Shown: positions 8,570 through 19,072 of the stretch, piece after piece
How positions within the stretch are numbered: the first letter of the stretch is position 1
Layout of the letters: each line of letters starts with the position of its first letter
Assembly (NCBI RefSeq): GCF_000485595.1
Contig: NW_014577074.1
Location: 586,170 to 606,486, forward strand
Source of the DNA: Priapulus caudatus
Lineage: Eukaryota > Priapulida > Priapulimorpha > Priapulimorphida > Priapulidae
DNA length: 20,317 nt
Direction: 5' to 3'
The notes under the pieces: generated by a model
The model's input: only the letters and a program-made list of their open reading frames with translations
Database searches by the model: none
Told to the model about the DNA's origin: nothing
Translations under genes and position numbers: made by a program

Positions 8570-9100
8570 ATGAAAGAGAATACATTACACAGGTTGCCTC
8601 CACCTTTGTCGGACGGCAGCCTTAAAGGACGGCCTTAACGGACGGTCGGACGGCGTCGTTAAGTTTTTGTAATGGATTATGCAACTCAACTCTTCATGCA
8701 TTCACACCACGGTTATACCGTTCCCGACAAAATATTTACTGCATGGCCATCACATAAATTTGTATGGGTCATATACAGTCACCTATGTCTTATGGCCAAT
8801 TATCAACTCGGTTTATGTATTGGCAAGAAAATCAATAATATATACAGCTGTCAAACCCACAATAAATGCGTCCTCTCGTCAACCCACACACTATGTACAG
8901 TAAGCAAAGCGAGCAAAATAAGCGGTCGAACGAATACAAGAGCAGTGGAACCGTTTGTGCAAAAGTTTAACCAGAGATTTTCAATGAGGAAACCATATTG
9001 TAGATTCCGCGTATGATGCTACTTGATATTTATAGAAATTAAAATAAATGAGTATAGAAAGGCGCAAATAGAAACGATATAAATATTATAGATGATGTTA

Positions 9101-9133
<33 letters not shown>

Positions 9134-9314
9134 TATTTTTATTATTATTATAATCACTGCTTGAAAAACACATCTTATTAAAATTAGAAAGGGCAGTTGT
9201 CGCCAACTACATGTATACCCCATGATCTAGTATGAATGAAATATCTCTGTAAGGATGTAGAAAGTAGGTAAAGTTAAATAAGTCACAAAGACAAAGGTAA
9301 TTGTTATACACAAC
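8570..9314. other. Non-coding interval with (TAA)n tract
   Basis: Inferred intron. It has a short imperfect repeat of GGACGGC blocks at 8610-8660 and a self-complementary (TAA)n...(TTA)n tract at 9101-9153. The plus strand has an open frame of 114 codons at 8672-9016 without any recognisable domain or splice context, so I do not call it. Confidence 0.4.
9101..9153. repeat. (TAA)n / (TTA)n self-complementary microsatellite
   Basis: About eight AAT repeats followed by ATTTTTATTATTATTATAAT, so the two halves can pair. Confidence 0.9.
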
Positions 9315-10212
9315 TCATCTGCCTAAGATGTGCAAGTATACGAAGTTTGCTCACGCTAGGTCAATTAGGGGCGAGTTATAGAGCAGAAGGAAATATGATA
9401 AAAGTCAAGCTTCAATCAATGCATGTCAAATAAGGTGTGCAGTGACCTGTTTGGTACGCGACACACCTTCCCCAGATATGTAGTATACCAATTTTTGGTT
9501 GCGCTAGCTCATTAGGGGCCGAGTTATAGAGTAGAAGGAAATATGATCAAGGTAAGGTTAAGGTCAAATAAAAGCCGCAGTGACGTGGTTTTGGTACGCG
9601 ACACACATATCTGCCAGAGATGTGTAAGTATACAATTTGGTAGCGCTAGGTCAATTAGGGGCCGAGTCTTATAGAGGCGGAAGGGAAATATTGTCAAGAG
9701 ATGCAGTAAGGTCGCAAGTGACCCTGTTTGTACGCGACCATCTTCTCCCCAAGATTGTCAGTATACAAGTTCTGTGTAGCACTAGGTCAAATTAGGGGCC
9801 GAGTATAGAGCGAAGGGAAATATAATAAGGGTCAAGGTACGGTCAAATAAGGTCGTAGTGACCCTTGGTTTTGTACGCTGTGCCACTTCTTCCCAGATGC
9901 TATAAATATACCAAGTTTGGTATCGCTAGCTAATTAGGGGCCGAGTTATAGAGCGTAAGGGAAATATGATCAAGGTCAATGTCAAGGTCAAATAAAAGTC
10001 GCAGTGACCTGGTTTTGGTACGTGACATACCTTTCCTCCCCAAGATGTGTAAGTATACCAAGTTTGGTAGTGCTAGTTCATTAGGGGCCGAGTTATAGAG
10101 CGGAAGGGAAATGATGAGGTCAAGGGTGCAAGGTCAAATAAAGCCGCAGTGACAGTGGTTTTGGTACGCGACAACCATTCTGCCGCAAGTATGTGTATAA
10201 CCAAGTTTGAAA
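9315..10212 (+). repeat. Tandem satellite, about six monomers of 136-148 bp
   Basis: Monomer starts are at about 9355, 9503, 9644, 9780, 9925 and 10072, with a partial unit before the first. The last two correspond one-to-one to the array at 1-298 and share private variants, such as GGTCAATGT in the next-to-last unit. The middle monomers (about 9640-9920) are the most disrupted by small indels. Each unit keeps AAGGTCA-type hexamers and the GGTACGCGACA block. Confidence 0.9.
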
Positions 10213-11330
10213 GACATACGACATGTCTCAATCCGCTCAACCCTTCTATAAATCCATTACAGTGATTCGCCACCGTCGGTCGCTCAATTGTAAGAGAGTC
10301 TGCACACCTAATAGTCACACGAGGAGCGATGTCAACTTCATATGAAAACTCCATTCCATTCGACGTTACAGCTAGATTCGCGCAAAAAGTCAGGATGCAT
10401 GTATAGTGGACATGCTGACGACGGGCAGAGTGGAAGATAAGAATAAGCATCTATATATATATCAGGGTATCAAGGACAAGTGACGCCTCAAAAAATAGGA
10501 AAATAGGTATTTCAGATGTTAAACAAGTGGCGCGGAGCGACAGCGCTCATCTAACGTCTACTGCGGTGACTGTGGGTGGGAGTGGCTGGTGCTGTGTGGG
10601 GTCTCGTACAACCCTGTTAGTCCAAATGTGTTACATACAACACGCCGAAACAGTGGAAGGCACAGGGATGGTATCAGGAACCTTCTCACAAGGAATTTTC
10701 TTGGATCGTTATGAAAGTTGCTACGAGATGGCGGCGAACGTTTAAGTGTCATCAGATTAAAGATGCGAAGCTCCCATCGTACGTAGTACTAGTAGCAACA
10801 ACTATTTGCAGAAGACAGAATGGTAGCACTCATCCATTTACCTACGCAAGCCTACAGGCTAAAATAGGAGAGGTGCATGAACTAATAATCACGCAGGCAA
10901 AAACTACACAGTACCACCACCACATGCACTGGCAGTGCCACTGCGTGGCATACGTTAATGTAACACGCGCCTGACAGTACAGAATGCAATCGAAATTATA
11001 TGATTTAAGGAGCATAAACCTCTTCAACCCAAATTTAGCTTTTGAAATTTCACTGTGACATTGTAGCCTCATACATCCGCATGTATATGGATTCTACTAG
11101 CAAACCCGCAGTCAAGATTCTTTCTAAAGTAAACAAATTTATCCATGTTTAACCGGCTGCTTTAAGGGTCAAAAGGTTATCCGACACTTACTGCTTGGTA
11201 TGTTGCAGCAAAGTACATTTCATCGGTCTTTCAATAAAGGCATAAAAATGCTAGGTCACGCGCTGAAACACAAGTTTTTCAATCGCTGCCGTCGACACCA
11301 TGTCCTCAGAATGTTCTAAAATCTGCCGGT

Positions 11331-11738
11331 GCCCATTGACCTTTGACCTGTGGCCTCCAATTTCGGCACAGTGATGGCTTTTCCTACCATGATGGCATAC
11401 ACAGACTATCACGAGCACTATAGGTCGACGCGTTAGATTGTGCCGCAATTCTGCATTTCTCCTATACCTTAAGTTAAGGAGGGAATGTTCCCTTCTTTTA
11501 CACCTCTTCACCTTTGACCTTTGACCCCCAGCCTTCGACATCCCAACTCGTTTGATGATCCCCCGACGTCCCGAATAGGTGACCGTACCGTCAAGCGCGT
11601 TAAGATTTGTGCCCAACTGTTGACGCACGACGACGCACGAACGCACGCACGGCGCGGCCCACGGACGGACGCCCGACGACATCGCACGCCTAATGCGATT
11701 CTACAAGCTGCATCTGACTATGTCAGATGAGCTAAAAA
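11331..11738 (+). repeat. Divergent two-unit repeat with GGAC-rich tail (copy 2)
   Basis: Same structure as 1425-1830: DR1-type boxes at 11337 and 11515, a GC-rich degenerate (GGAC)n stretch at about 11620-11685, and the GATGAGCTAAAAA end. The spacing of the boxes is 178 bp here, shortened by small deletions. Confidence 0.65.
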
Positions 11739-12081
11739 TAGGAGGAAAATAGGAATTATGGTGAGAAATATATTGTTAAATAGGAATATTTGTTGCGTTA
11801 GATGGCCTCCCAACACCCCTAAGCCATCCCGATCCACCACAAATGGTTTTATTAATATACATATTTGGAGTTACATCACATGCGAACAATATTTTGAGGT
11901 TTTTAATGAGAAATGCATGTTAAAATTGATTTCAGCAGTTATACATGCATAAGCACCCATACATGTAGACTACTCCAAAATAGTATGACATACATGTATA
12001 CATAAGCGGATCGGCTTTTTGAAGGTTTAGAAATAAGGGCACTTTTATAAAAAGATGCCGAAGGCAGCTTATGCGACGTGT

Positions 12082-12533
12082 CTAAAGGCCGTCGAACACT
12101 ACCCAAAAATCGATCCGATTAAAAAATCTCTTCATCGTTTGTAAAATCGGCTCATCGCGACGCTTCGATAAACACCCGCACACTTAAGATAAATTGATTA
12201 TTTAAATCTCCATTTCGTTCGTCCACCCTTTGTCTATGGTAGGCGCCATTTTGAATGTCAATGTGACACAGGCACGTTCAGCTATTGGCTGTTCAATATT
12301 TATCGTAGAGGATTTTCTGAGTTCACGCGCACACCAAAAATATTGTCGGATTACACACATCGCTTCAAAATAATCGTTCAAATCAAACATGTTTAATTTG
12401 AACGATCACCTGATAAAAATAATCGCAAGTAAAATTGTCTACAAATGAACGCGCACACCTACCCGATATCGGCTGATTTTTATCGGGCCGATCAAATCGC
12501 GTGAAAAACTGGCTGGTGTGCGACGGCCTTTAG
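12082..12533 (+). mobile_element. MITE nested in the candidate hAT-like element, copy 2
   Basis: Counterpart of 2181-2645 with the same 13-bp inverted ends and the same internal boxes, 452 bp long. It is separated from copy 1 mainly by small indels. Confidence 0.7.
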
Positions 12534-13991
12534 CACGTTGCCACTTAGGGGGGAGGGGGTACGTTAGGGGTCTCCACAAGAAAATTTTAAAATTGTACAG
12601 TTCTGAGAGCATCTGAGCAGTAATTTTGATGTCTAGAATGCAAGATGGAATTCCAAATTTTTAAGCAGAAAATTATCTTTATGTGTATCTTTTTGGGGTA
12701 AAAAAAGGGGGGTCCGGACCCCTGGGACCCCCCCTCTGGATACACATACCACATCCACTGAGAAACAACTTTACTGAAATAAAATCTGTGATAGTAAGAG
12801 GTATATTACGTTAATTTAAAGTAAGGGGTGGTGGTCTGGGGTCCTCCCCCAAGATATTTTTGAAATTGTGTCACCTGTGTAATTCCTGCATTCTGAGAAG
12901 GATACATACAATTCTGGATTCAGAAAAATGAAAGCCCTCAAAAATAGGAAAAAAAAGGAATTTGTCCAGAAAATAGGACGAAATAGGAATTGCCCAGAAA
13001 ATAGGAAAAATAGGAAATAGGAACTTGACGCCCTGATATATAGACGGACAGAGATAATTGAACTACACAAGAAATGGCCCGACTGGACTAATTCAGCGCA
13101 AAAATATGGCCTTCCTTGTATAAGCCTTATACGTTCGTATTAGTGACGTGCCGCCGGGTAACTAGGATGCTTCGCGGGCATAGCAACAGAGCCAAAGTTG
13201 TATTGCTCCACTCGGCTCTCAAGCTGAGTGGGCTTCGATTGGCTTTGGAGCAGACTTCAAGAGAGATTCGTTTTTAATGTTGTTTATTTAATACATGTTT
13301 TTCTCGTCTTCTACCATATTGTAAGTCAGCCTCTAAAAAGCAAAGGAGAAAAGATCTAACGGGAACTGGAGTGGAAACGAAAACCTAGTGGAACACGAGT
13401 ATAGCCACCATTTGACCATAATAGCCATAATAGCCATATAGCACATCTTTGGAATATTGTTGATATATTTAGTAAATGAATGGCTGAGTTTTGGCTGACT
13501 CACTGTTTCTAGGGAACAATTCGGGTATTTATAATAACAAGCTGTCCATTCTACGACACGCACATGTTCAATTTTGTATGATGTAGAATTGATTGATTGG
13601 CAAAACGAGTGCGTTTTTCGTCAACTATGCGAAACCAACAAGACGAGAACACGGAATGGAAAGCGAATGAAGTGACGCTTAAAATTTCAAAACGCGAACG
13701 GTTTGTGCGGGTACAGTCTCGCACTAGGGAAGTAAGCTCAAGGATATATAGCGATGTACAATCGATTAAACGCTGAAAAGTAGATATAGATACAGCAGCA
13801 AACGATGCTTGGCACACGTTCGCCGCCCACAAATACGTGCTGCTTGATGTGAGTCTCTGCAATCTGCATGCCGATGATATAAAGGCCAGTGAATGGCCGC
13901 AGCGACTCGAATCAATATATTCAACGTAAAACTTTCAATTTGTAGCGAACACCGAATGTGCCACACACTGTTGCCGATACCCCCCCCCCCC

Positions 13992-15161
13992 GACACTGGT
14001 AAATGTGTTTGTGAATATGCACACTGAGTTGTTCATGGACTTGTGAATAGTATTGCTTATAAGCTTTACAAGCACCCGCCCCCCCCCAACACAGTGCACA
14101 CACACCTACATACACGCATCTGCTACATAAAGCACACATAGTAGCATTGCCCACGCAAATCCGATTGTTCCTCGTTATGTCCCACTTAAGATTAGTATAG
14201 CTCCTGGAAGTAGGTATGCCAGTTGTCTGTCAACGACTTTATGTATGCAATGCAGTGCCTCTGGACTGTTGAACCTGTCTATAAGGTGGTGCTGCAGTCT
14301 GCCCATTTCCGGACAACGTATAATGATTACTATTTGCACACATAACTCCAATTTGTCAACGTCGCACAAACTTATACTGACTCGTTAGAAAAAAAATTGG
14401 TCGTGTCGGCTGCCACGGACTGTTGCAATCTAAGCTCTTTGTTCACCTTTCTTGGTGTATTCGTGAGATTTCACGAATCGAGAAGGATTTCCGTTAACAT
14501 ACACGACAACAATCAAGGTTCCACGTTTTCTCGATGCTATTATCTAGGTATTCCGCTGCCGTATTAGCGGAACAAAACATATCCACAGTCACGTCAAACG
14601 CGTGGGAGTAGCTGTTGATCCATCTCGTATAGTACGTACTGCGACGGAAGGTCATGCATGGGGTGAAGGAAACAGCGAGCTATAGCAATCGATATAAGTG
14701 TGTGAGTATATATTATGTACGCCTAACGATCTCTGGTCAGCCATACGAGCTGCACGTACGTGTGTGCGTGGGCGATCACGTGTACTGACCATTAGCAGCT
14801 GTGATCTCATCGATTTTCGTCGCAGTGGCCTTCATGCGTCGTAACGTTACTTTAACGCGAAAATTGGAAAAACACTAAAATTATTACGTGAGCATCGTGC
14901 GCAGCATCATTCACACGCATCTCAACGCTGCACTTGTTGGATATATATAGCACCCCATGCTAGCCCGTCAGCCGTGGAAAATTACTGCGCAAATGTACCT
15001 ATTGCAGTTACAACTCACTGGACCTCGCACTTCATTCGCTTGTATTAGCATTTAACATTACCTGCAAGATGTTGAAAACCCCGATTAGGTGTTTTCCCTC
15101 AAATAAAATTCAAACTTAGTATCCACAAGAGTTATTGCCACTCACTGGGAAAAGTGATAAA
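13992..15161. other. Unique non-coding interval after duplication copy 2
   Basis: Inferred intron. It includes a second poly-C near 14081-14090, a small inverted repeat TCGTGAGATTTCACGA near 14459, and a CACGTG hexamer at 14777. Short open frames occur but none looks coding. Confidence 0.4.
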
Positions 15162-15258
15162 ATCAGGAGTAGATGAAGAGACGACAGATATATCTATATA
15201 GAGATATATTAATATTATTATATATAACATTGTATTTATTTATTCGTGTACTCCTGAT
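15162..15258. mobile_element. Short inverted-repeat element, about 97 bp
   Basis: It opens ATCAGGAGTAGAT and closes GTACTCCTGAT, with an AT-rich core containing GATATATCTATATAGAG. The ends match those of the palindrome at 4253-4292, which suggests a common family of very small inverted-repeat elements. No target duplication is evident. Confidence 0.5.
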
Positions 15259-15913
15259 AACATAAACGAAGATTCTCCTAGTGTAGGCGCACCATATTAA
15301 AGGTAATATGCTACCATCTATTTCTTCAAAAGCTTTCAGCCTATAGTGAAAATAATATCCACCAAACTCCATCGTTGAGTAACCGTTTGTTGGCCTGTGT
15401 GTCAATGTCATTGAACTTCGGGAACTGGCAATAGTCAATATAGTGCCTTCCAAATAAGGGCTGCCATCCACCCATAACCATGACCGTTCAGGAATTTTTT
15501 ACCCCCATATGACATAATTTATATAATTAAACAAACACTCATTCATCAGTACGTATTCTACTATGCTTAACGAAGATGACGTGAAAATATAATGAAAGCG
15601 TCAATGACACTATAGCTCACCTTGGGTGTGATAGAAGAGGGAGATGATATTTAAAATTTGGTAAGTGTTTCAATTATGACGGACCGAAATGTGATCAAAT
15701 GTCCTTATTCCCTGTTTTATACTAATAGAAATGTTACTGTTTTGTTTCAAGGCTAGTTTTGATCTGAAAGTCTGAAATCTGGGCGAGAGATGGCGCTACG
15801 CCTAAATGATCACCATTTTGGTTTTCGATTATCGCGCAAATAAAAGTAATATATTCCAGTCAAATTACTGTAATAAAGAATCTAAAACACAATATTACAC
15901 GTAGGTATGAATA
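15259..15913. other. Non-coding interval
   Basis: The minus strand is open for 102 codons at 15163-15471, but that frame runs into the inverted repeat and has no recognisable domain. Nothing else is supported here. Confidence 0.35.
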
Positions 15914-15966
15914 TAGGTAGGTAGGTAGGTAGGTAGGTAGGTAGGTAGGTAGGTAGGTAGGTAGGT
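15914..15966. repeat. (TAGG)n microsatellite
   Basis: About 13 uninterrupted copies of the tetramer TAGG. It lies about 30 bp before the dispersed repeat at 15996. Confidence 0.95.
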
Positions 15967-15995
15967 CAATTTAACAAAATCGAATGAATCTAGAT

Positions 15996-16549
15996 GGCCA
16001 TTTCCATTTTTGCCAAAAAGTGGGCGTGACTCGAAAGTAGGTTGACTGGCATGCTCCAAAATAGGACGTTCAAATCTCTCCCACAGGAGTAACAACTGTA
16101 TGCAATTTTAAACATGTGGGTCAAACGGTTCTTGAGTTATCGTTGACCGTAGGCAGACACTGAAATGCATAGTGAAATTGCCAAAATCTACCTAATTTGC
16201 ATAATTTAAAAAAAATATCAAAACCCGTGTGATATGTTTTGGGACCAGTCCTTATTCATTCACATACCAAAAATAACCAAAATCCGTTGAGCCTGAACTG
16301 ACTTAAGGCCATTTCCATTTTTGCCAAAAAGTGGGCGTGGCTCAAAAGTAGGCCAACGGGCGTGCCCCAAAATAGTACGTTCACACCTCTACCATAGGAG
16401 TAACAACTGTATGCAATTTGAAACATGTGGGTCAAACGGTTCTCAAGTTATCGTTGACCGTAGCCAAATGTTGACGGACGGACGGACGTACGATGGACAA
16501 CGCCCCATGGCAATAGCCCATTTTGTCAATGTCAAGGTGAGCTAAAAAT
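15996..16549 (+). repeat. Two-unit dispersed repeat with GGAC tail ending in GAGCTAAAAAT
   Basis: GGCCATTTCCATTTTTGCC starts at 15996 and again at 16307 (311-bp period). The units share GTGGGCGTG, GGAGTAACAACTGTATGCAA, ACATGTGGGTCAAACGGTTC and AGTTATCGTTGACCGTA. The second unit is replaced after about 16465 by GTTGACGGACGGACGGACG and ends GTCAAGGTGAGCTAAAAAT. This end structure is the same as in 1425-1830 and 11331-11738 although the bodies differ. There is no reading frame of note. It is probably a SINE-like or LINE 3'-end family. Confidence 0.75.
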
Positions 16550-17077
16550 GGGTGGAATTAGAAGTGTAGTTACATTCAAAACTTGTAGTACTGAAACGAC
16601 TAACAGATGAAGTCCACTGCGAATTATTTATTTTAAGGTTGTGGGATTTTATTTGCTTCTGCCTCTACATAATTCTATGACATAATGCTCTGGATTACGT
16701 TTATTTTGAGCCTTTTGTTCAGCAAGAATAGCCACGGGGATTAATGTAGTAGCATTTTGTATTTTCCATTTCACAGAGAGGTGTCACATTTCTTGCTCAT
16801 GCGAATTCAATGGGCTCGCCATTATTTAACGAAAACACTTCTAGCTTCGCTTGTATTTCAATTCATTGTTTACACGAGCTTTACTGCAATTTGTTAAAAA
16901 TCATATGTCGAGATGAGAAATCTTTCGAAATCCCTCCAGGTAAAATTTGATATTAATTTGCGAACGAGAAACCATTCAACGGTGAGCTGAACAAATCGAC
17001 AGTGAGATCGAATCTGCACATATCCCATTCCCAGCATAATTAGTGAGTGCATGAGTAAGGATGAGGATTCTACGCAC
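16550..17077. other. Non-coding flank of the upstream exon
   Basis: AT-rich inferred intron directly downstream (minus strand) of the exon at 17078-17255. I see no further signals. Confidence 0.4.
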
Positions 17078-17255
17078 CGATCCGCGATGAGGATGTGGCG
17101 CAGAATACACTGCGTGTAACTGTCGAACCAGGTGAACTTGTACTTGATGAGTCTCGTCACCTCTGCCTCGAGAATTCCCAGGCTGCTGAACTGCAGGTGA
17201 TACTTGTGAGAATCCTGAGGTAAGAACCTGTCCTGGCAGTTGCCAAACAGGTCAT
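17078..17255 (-). CDS. Internal coding exon (upstream of two) of an unidentified protein gene
   Basis: On the minus strand an acceptor (pyrimidine-rich tract then TTGCAG) precedes 178 bases that are open throughout and end at a donor reading CG|GTGCGT. The exon starts with the last two bases of a split codon and ends with the first two of the next, leaving 58 whole codons. The peptide begins DLFGNCQDRFLP, has SSLGILEAEVTRLIKYKF in the middle and ends TQCILRHILIAD. It reads like a folded globular domain: mixed charge, regularly spaced hydrophobics, two cysteines and no low complexity. The base composition is clearly richer in G+C than the flanks. The phase matches the next exon at 8162-8354 exactly. 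I do not recognise the family and assign no function. No upstream partner exon was found between here and the window end. Confidence 0.75.
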
Positions 17256-18909
17256 CTGCAAGAAAGTAACGTGCGCTGTAGCTGAAAATGGCGCATTTAA
17301 TCACGACGAACTTTTACACACCTTCAAGCTAGAAAAAGAATGTCAGAATTGGGCAACAAACGTTTTGAATTGTGTAATGCTTATGTCAGGTTTTTCTAAC
17401 TTTGCTGATTCAAAAGTTCCTGTCTTCCCTTTGTTTTCCTGGGTGTGTTTATGATACAAGTGTGTTGTATTAATGTTTAATGCTGTCACTTTCACACTCC
17501 CCAAGGAATAGAAAACCAATATCGTTAGTGGTAAATATATATCTTCACAAAACAGATAATCATGCCAGCTCAAATTATTGAGTCGAATTGATTATTTCAG
17601 TTGCTGTCACATGGGATTGCTATATCTGAAATATAATAAAACCACAGCACTTTAAATATTTATATGCACATATTCTGGCTCCAAGTTCGTTTATAGTATC
17701 ATCCTATTCAGTATTCGCCATTCGGATGCATTTCGTCTTTATTCAAAATTTCTCTGTCGGTAATCTGGTTTTTATTGAAGGATACAATATACTTTTTGAG
17801 TGTTTTCAACAAGAGATAGAACTCTACGATGTTTTCAGACTCCTGCGCTGTTTTAATTTTAGCTTCCTAATCAGTAAAAAAAATGTCGTTGCACTTCACA
17901 TTCAGCAACATCTATAAATGAGAAATACTGACAGCATGTCACACCAATGCGCTCGCCGCTCGCCAATGCACGTCAAGCCACCCACTCATCCATGGAGGCT
18001 GCAGAAACCTGCTTGTCAGTAATAGATGAAGCTGGCTTCATTAATTTAACAATGGGATGAATAGGAAAGCAAGATAATGATGAATGGATGATAGTCACAC
18101 GTATAAATTATTAATATTATTATTGTTATTATTATTATCATTATTATTATCACTCCAAATATGTACTCACAGCGGATGCGCGTGTGCGCGTGTCTTTGTC
18201 TCTCTGTGAAAGTTGTGGCTACACTATGCAAGTTATTAAAGTTTATTCCGGTTACACACAAGTTTTGGCTTTATATCATCATTCCTGTTTACGCAGTCAC
18301 TCGCGCATGCACACAGTCACACACCCACGCACGCACACACCGTGACACGCATGCACCCACACACTCACCAGCTCGCCCACACTCCTGTATATATCGACGT
18401 GCTTCTCTTTGTATGTAATGAATTCCGTAAGGATCGGACCGACTGCCTGTAACTAAGCACGATCAACAGGATGTTGAGAGGAGCACTGGCTATATTGCCT
18501 TCTCCCATCATATATCTACAGAATACCTGCAGGCCGCACACTACAGCAAAATTATTTTGTTCATTCTAATTATCTTCAAACACTAATAGTGATTTTGACA
18601 TTACATACGATATCTCATCGATGAGATCTGAGACATGAGTGACTTCCTTGCTACGAAAACGTTATCCTTCGCATTATCGCGATTTAAAATTAGCACTCGC
18701 ACTCTCGCAAAATGCGAAATCGCGAATGGAACATTTTAGTACTTGTTCTCTTTGTGTAGGGGGGGGGGGCTATATGCAATGCTCTACATGGGAACCAGAA
18801 ATTGTCAACTTGGCGACCAAAAAGCGCATCGCTGGTCACCAACTGCTTCACTCTGCGTTCACACGAGGATTTCAGTACCTTACTTGAGCGTTCACACGGC
18901 AAAAATACT
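17256..18909. other. Non-coding interval upstream of the minus-strand exon
   Basis: Inferred intron. Visible structure is an AT-rich trinucleotide stretch at about 18108-18152, a CA/CACG-rich stretch at about 18297-18370, and a ten-G run near 18760. Short open frames on both strands lack any recognisable domain. The upstream exon, which should end one base into a codon, was not found. Confidence 0.4.
18297..18370. repeat. Degenerate CA/CACG-rich tract
   Basis: Irregular repeats of CACACA, CACGCA and CACCCA, a decayed compound microsatellite similar in composition to 7169-7240. Confidence 0.6.
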
Positions 18910-19012
18910 AGTGGTCACCACTGAACTATAACAATATAGTTAAAATGTAACAATATAGTTATATATATATATATATATAACTATACATTGTTATAGATGA
19001 GTGGTGGTCACT
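18910..19012. repeat. ~100-bp palindrome with an (AT)n core
   Basis: The left arm AGTGGTCACCACTGAACTAT...ACAATATAGTT pairs with the right arm AACTATACATTGTTATAG...GTGGTGGTCACT around a central run of AT. An outer ACTAGTGG / CCACTAG pair (18907, 19018) extends the symmetry. The outer arm GTGGTCACCAC is itself palindromic. This resembles a small MITE, but no clear target duplication is seen. Confidence 0.75.
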
Positions 19013-19072
19013 GCAAACCAACCACTAGCTTGTGTAGTAAGGGCGCGCACGAGCTCGCTCGCAAACAGATAT

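Larger units (their letters stand above)
10463..13035 (+). mobile_element. Candidate hAT-like non-autonomous element, copy 2
   Basis: It has the same 12-bp ends (CAGGG at 10463, CCCTG ending at 13035) and the same flanking AT octamers as copy 1, with a length of 2573 bp against 2621 bp. The shared flanks show that it was duplicated with its surroundings rather than inserted independently. Confidence 0.45.
9923..13991 (+). repeat. Direct duplication, copy 2
   Basis: Collinear with 1-4127 and 58 bp shorter over the same span. It ends in a poly-C run (13980-13991), the same point at which copy 1 ends, after which the flanks are unrelated. Upstream, copy 2 continues into four or more extra satellite monomers (9315-9922) that in copy 1 would lie outside the window. 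It contains the same candidate hAT-like element, nested MITE, DR1-bearing tandem repeat and promoter-like patch, in the same order. Confidence 0.95.
8355..17077 (-). other. Inferred intron of 8.7 kb between the two exons
   Basis: This is inferred from the matching splice phases of the flanking exons. It starts with GTGCGT and ends with CCCGCAG on the minus strand. It holds a (TAA)n tract, the expanded satellite array, the whole of copy 2 of the 4.1-kb duplication, a short palindrome, a (TAGG)n tract and a two-unit dispersed repeat. An undetected small exon within it cannot be excluded, but none is needed to keep the reading frame. Confidence 0.6.

Noticed and set aside
8672-9016. Plus-strand open frame of 114 codons
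   Set aside because: It has unremarkable composition, no domain and no coding-like splice context, and lies inside an inferred intron of a minus-strand gene.
1-10212. CRISPR-like array
   Set aside because: The repeats are contiguous ~150-bp satellite monomers with no unique spacers, in a eukaryotic context.
10073-11682. Several short open frames in duplication copy 2
   Set aside because: They cover satellite, poly-purine/pyrimidine and GGAC repeats and are not kept in copy 1.
1-13991. LTR retrotransposon with 4.1-kb direct repeats as LTRs
   Set aside because: The DNA between them has no gag, protease, reverse transcriptase or integrase, and holds an exon and an unrelated nested transposon; the repeats do not show TG...CA ends.
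14175-14369. Minus-strand frame of 64 codons (…EMGRLQHHLIDRFNSPEALHC…)
   Set aside because: It looks faintly protein-like and might be a transposon remnant, but I recognise no family and can find no exon borders, so it is not called.
17343-17573. Minus-strand frame of 76 codons as the upstream exon
   Set aside because: Its composition is intron-like, and I could not place a donor that would end one base into a codon as the next exon requires.
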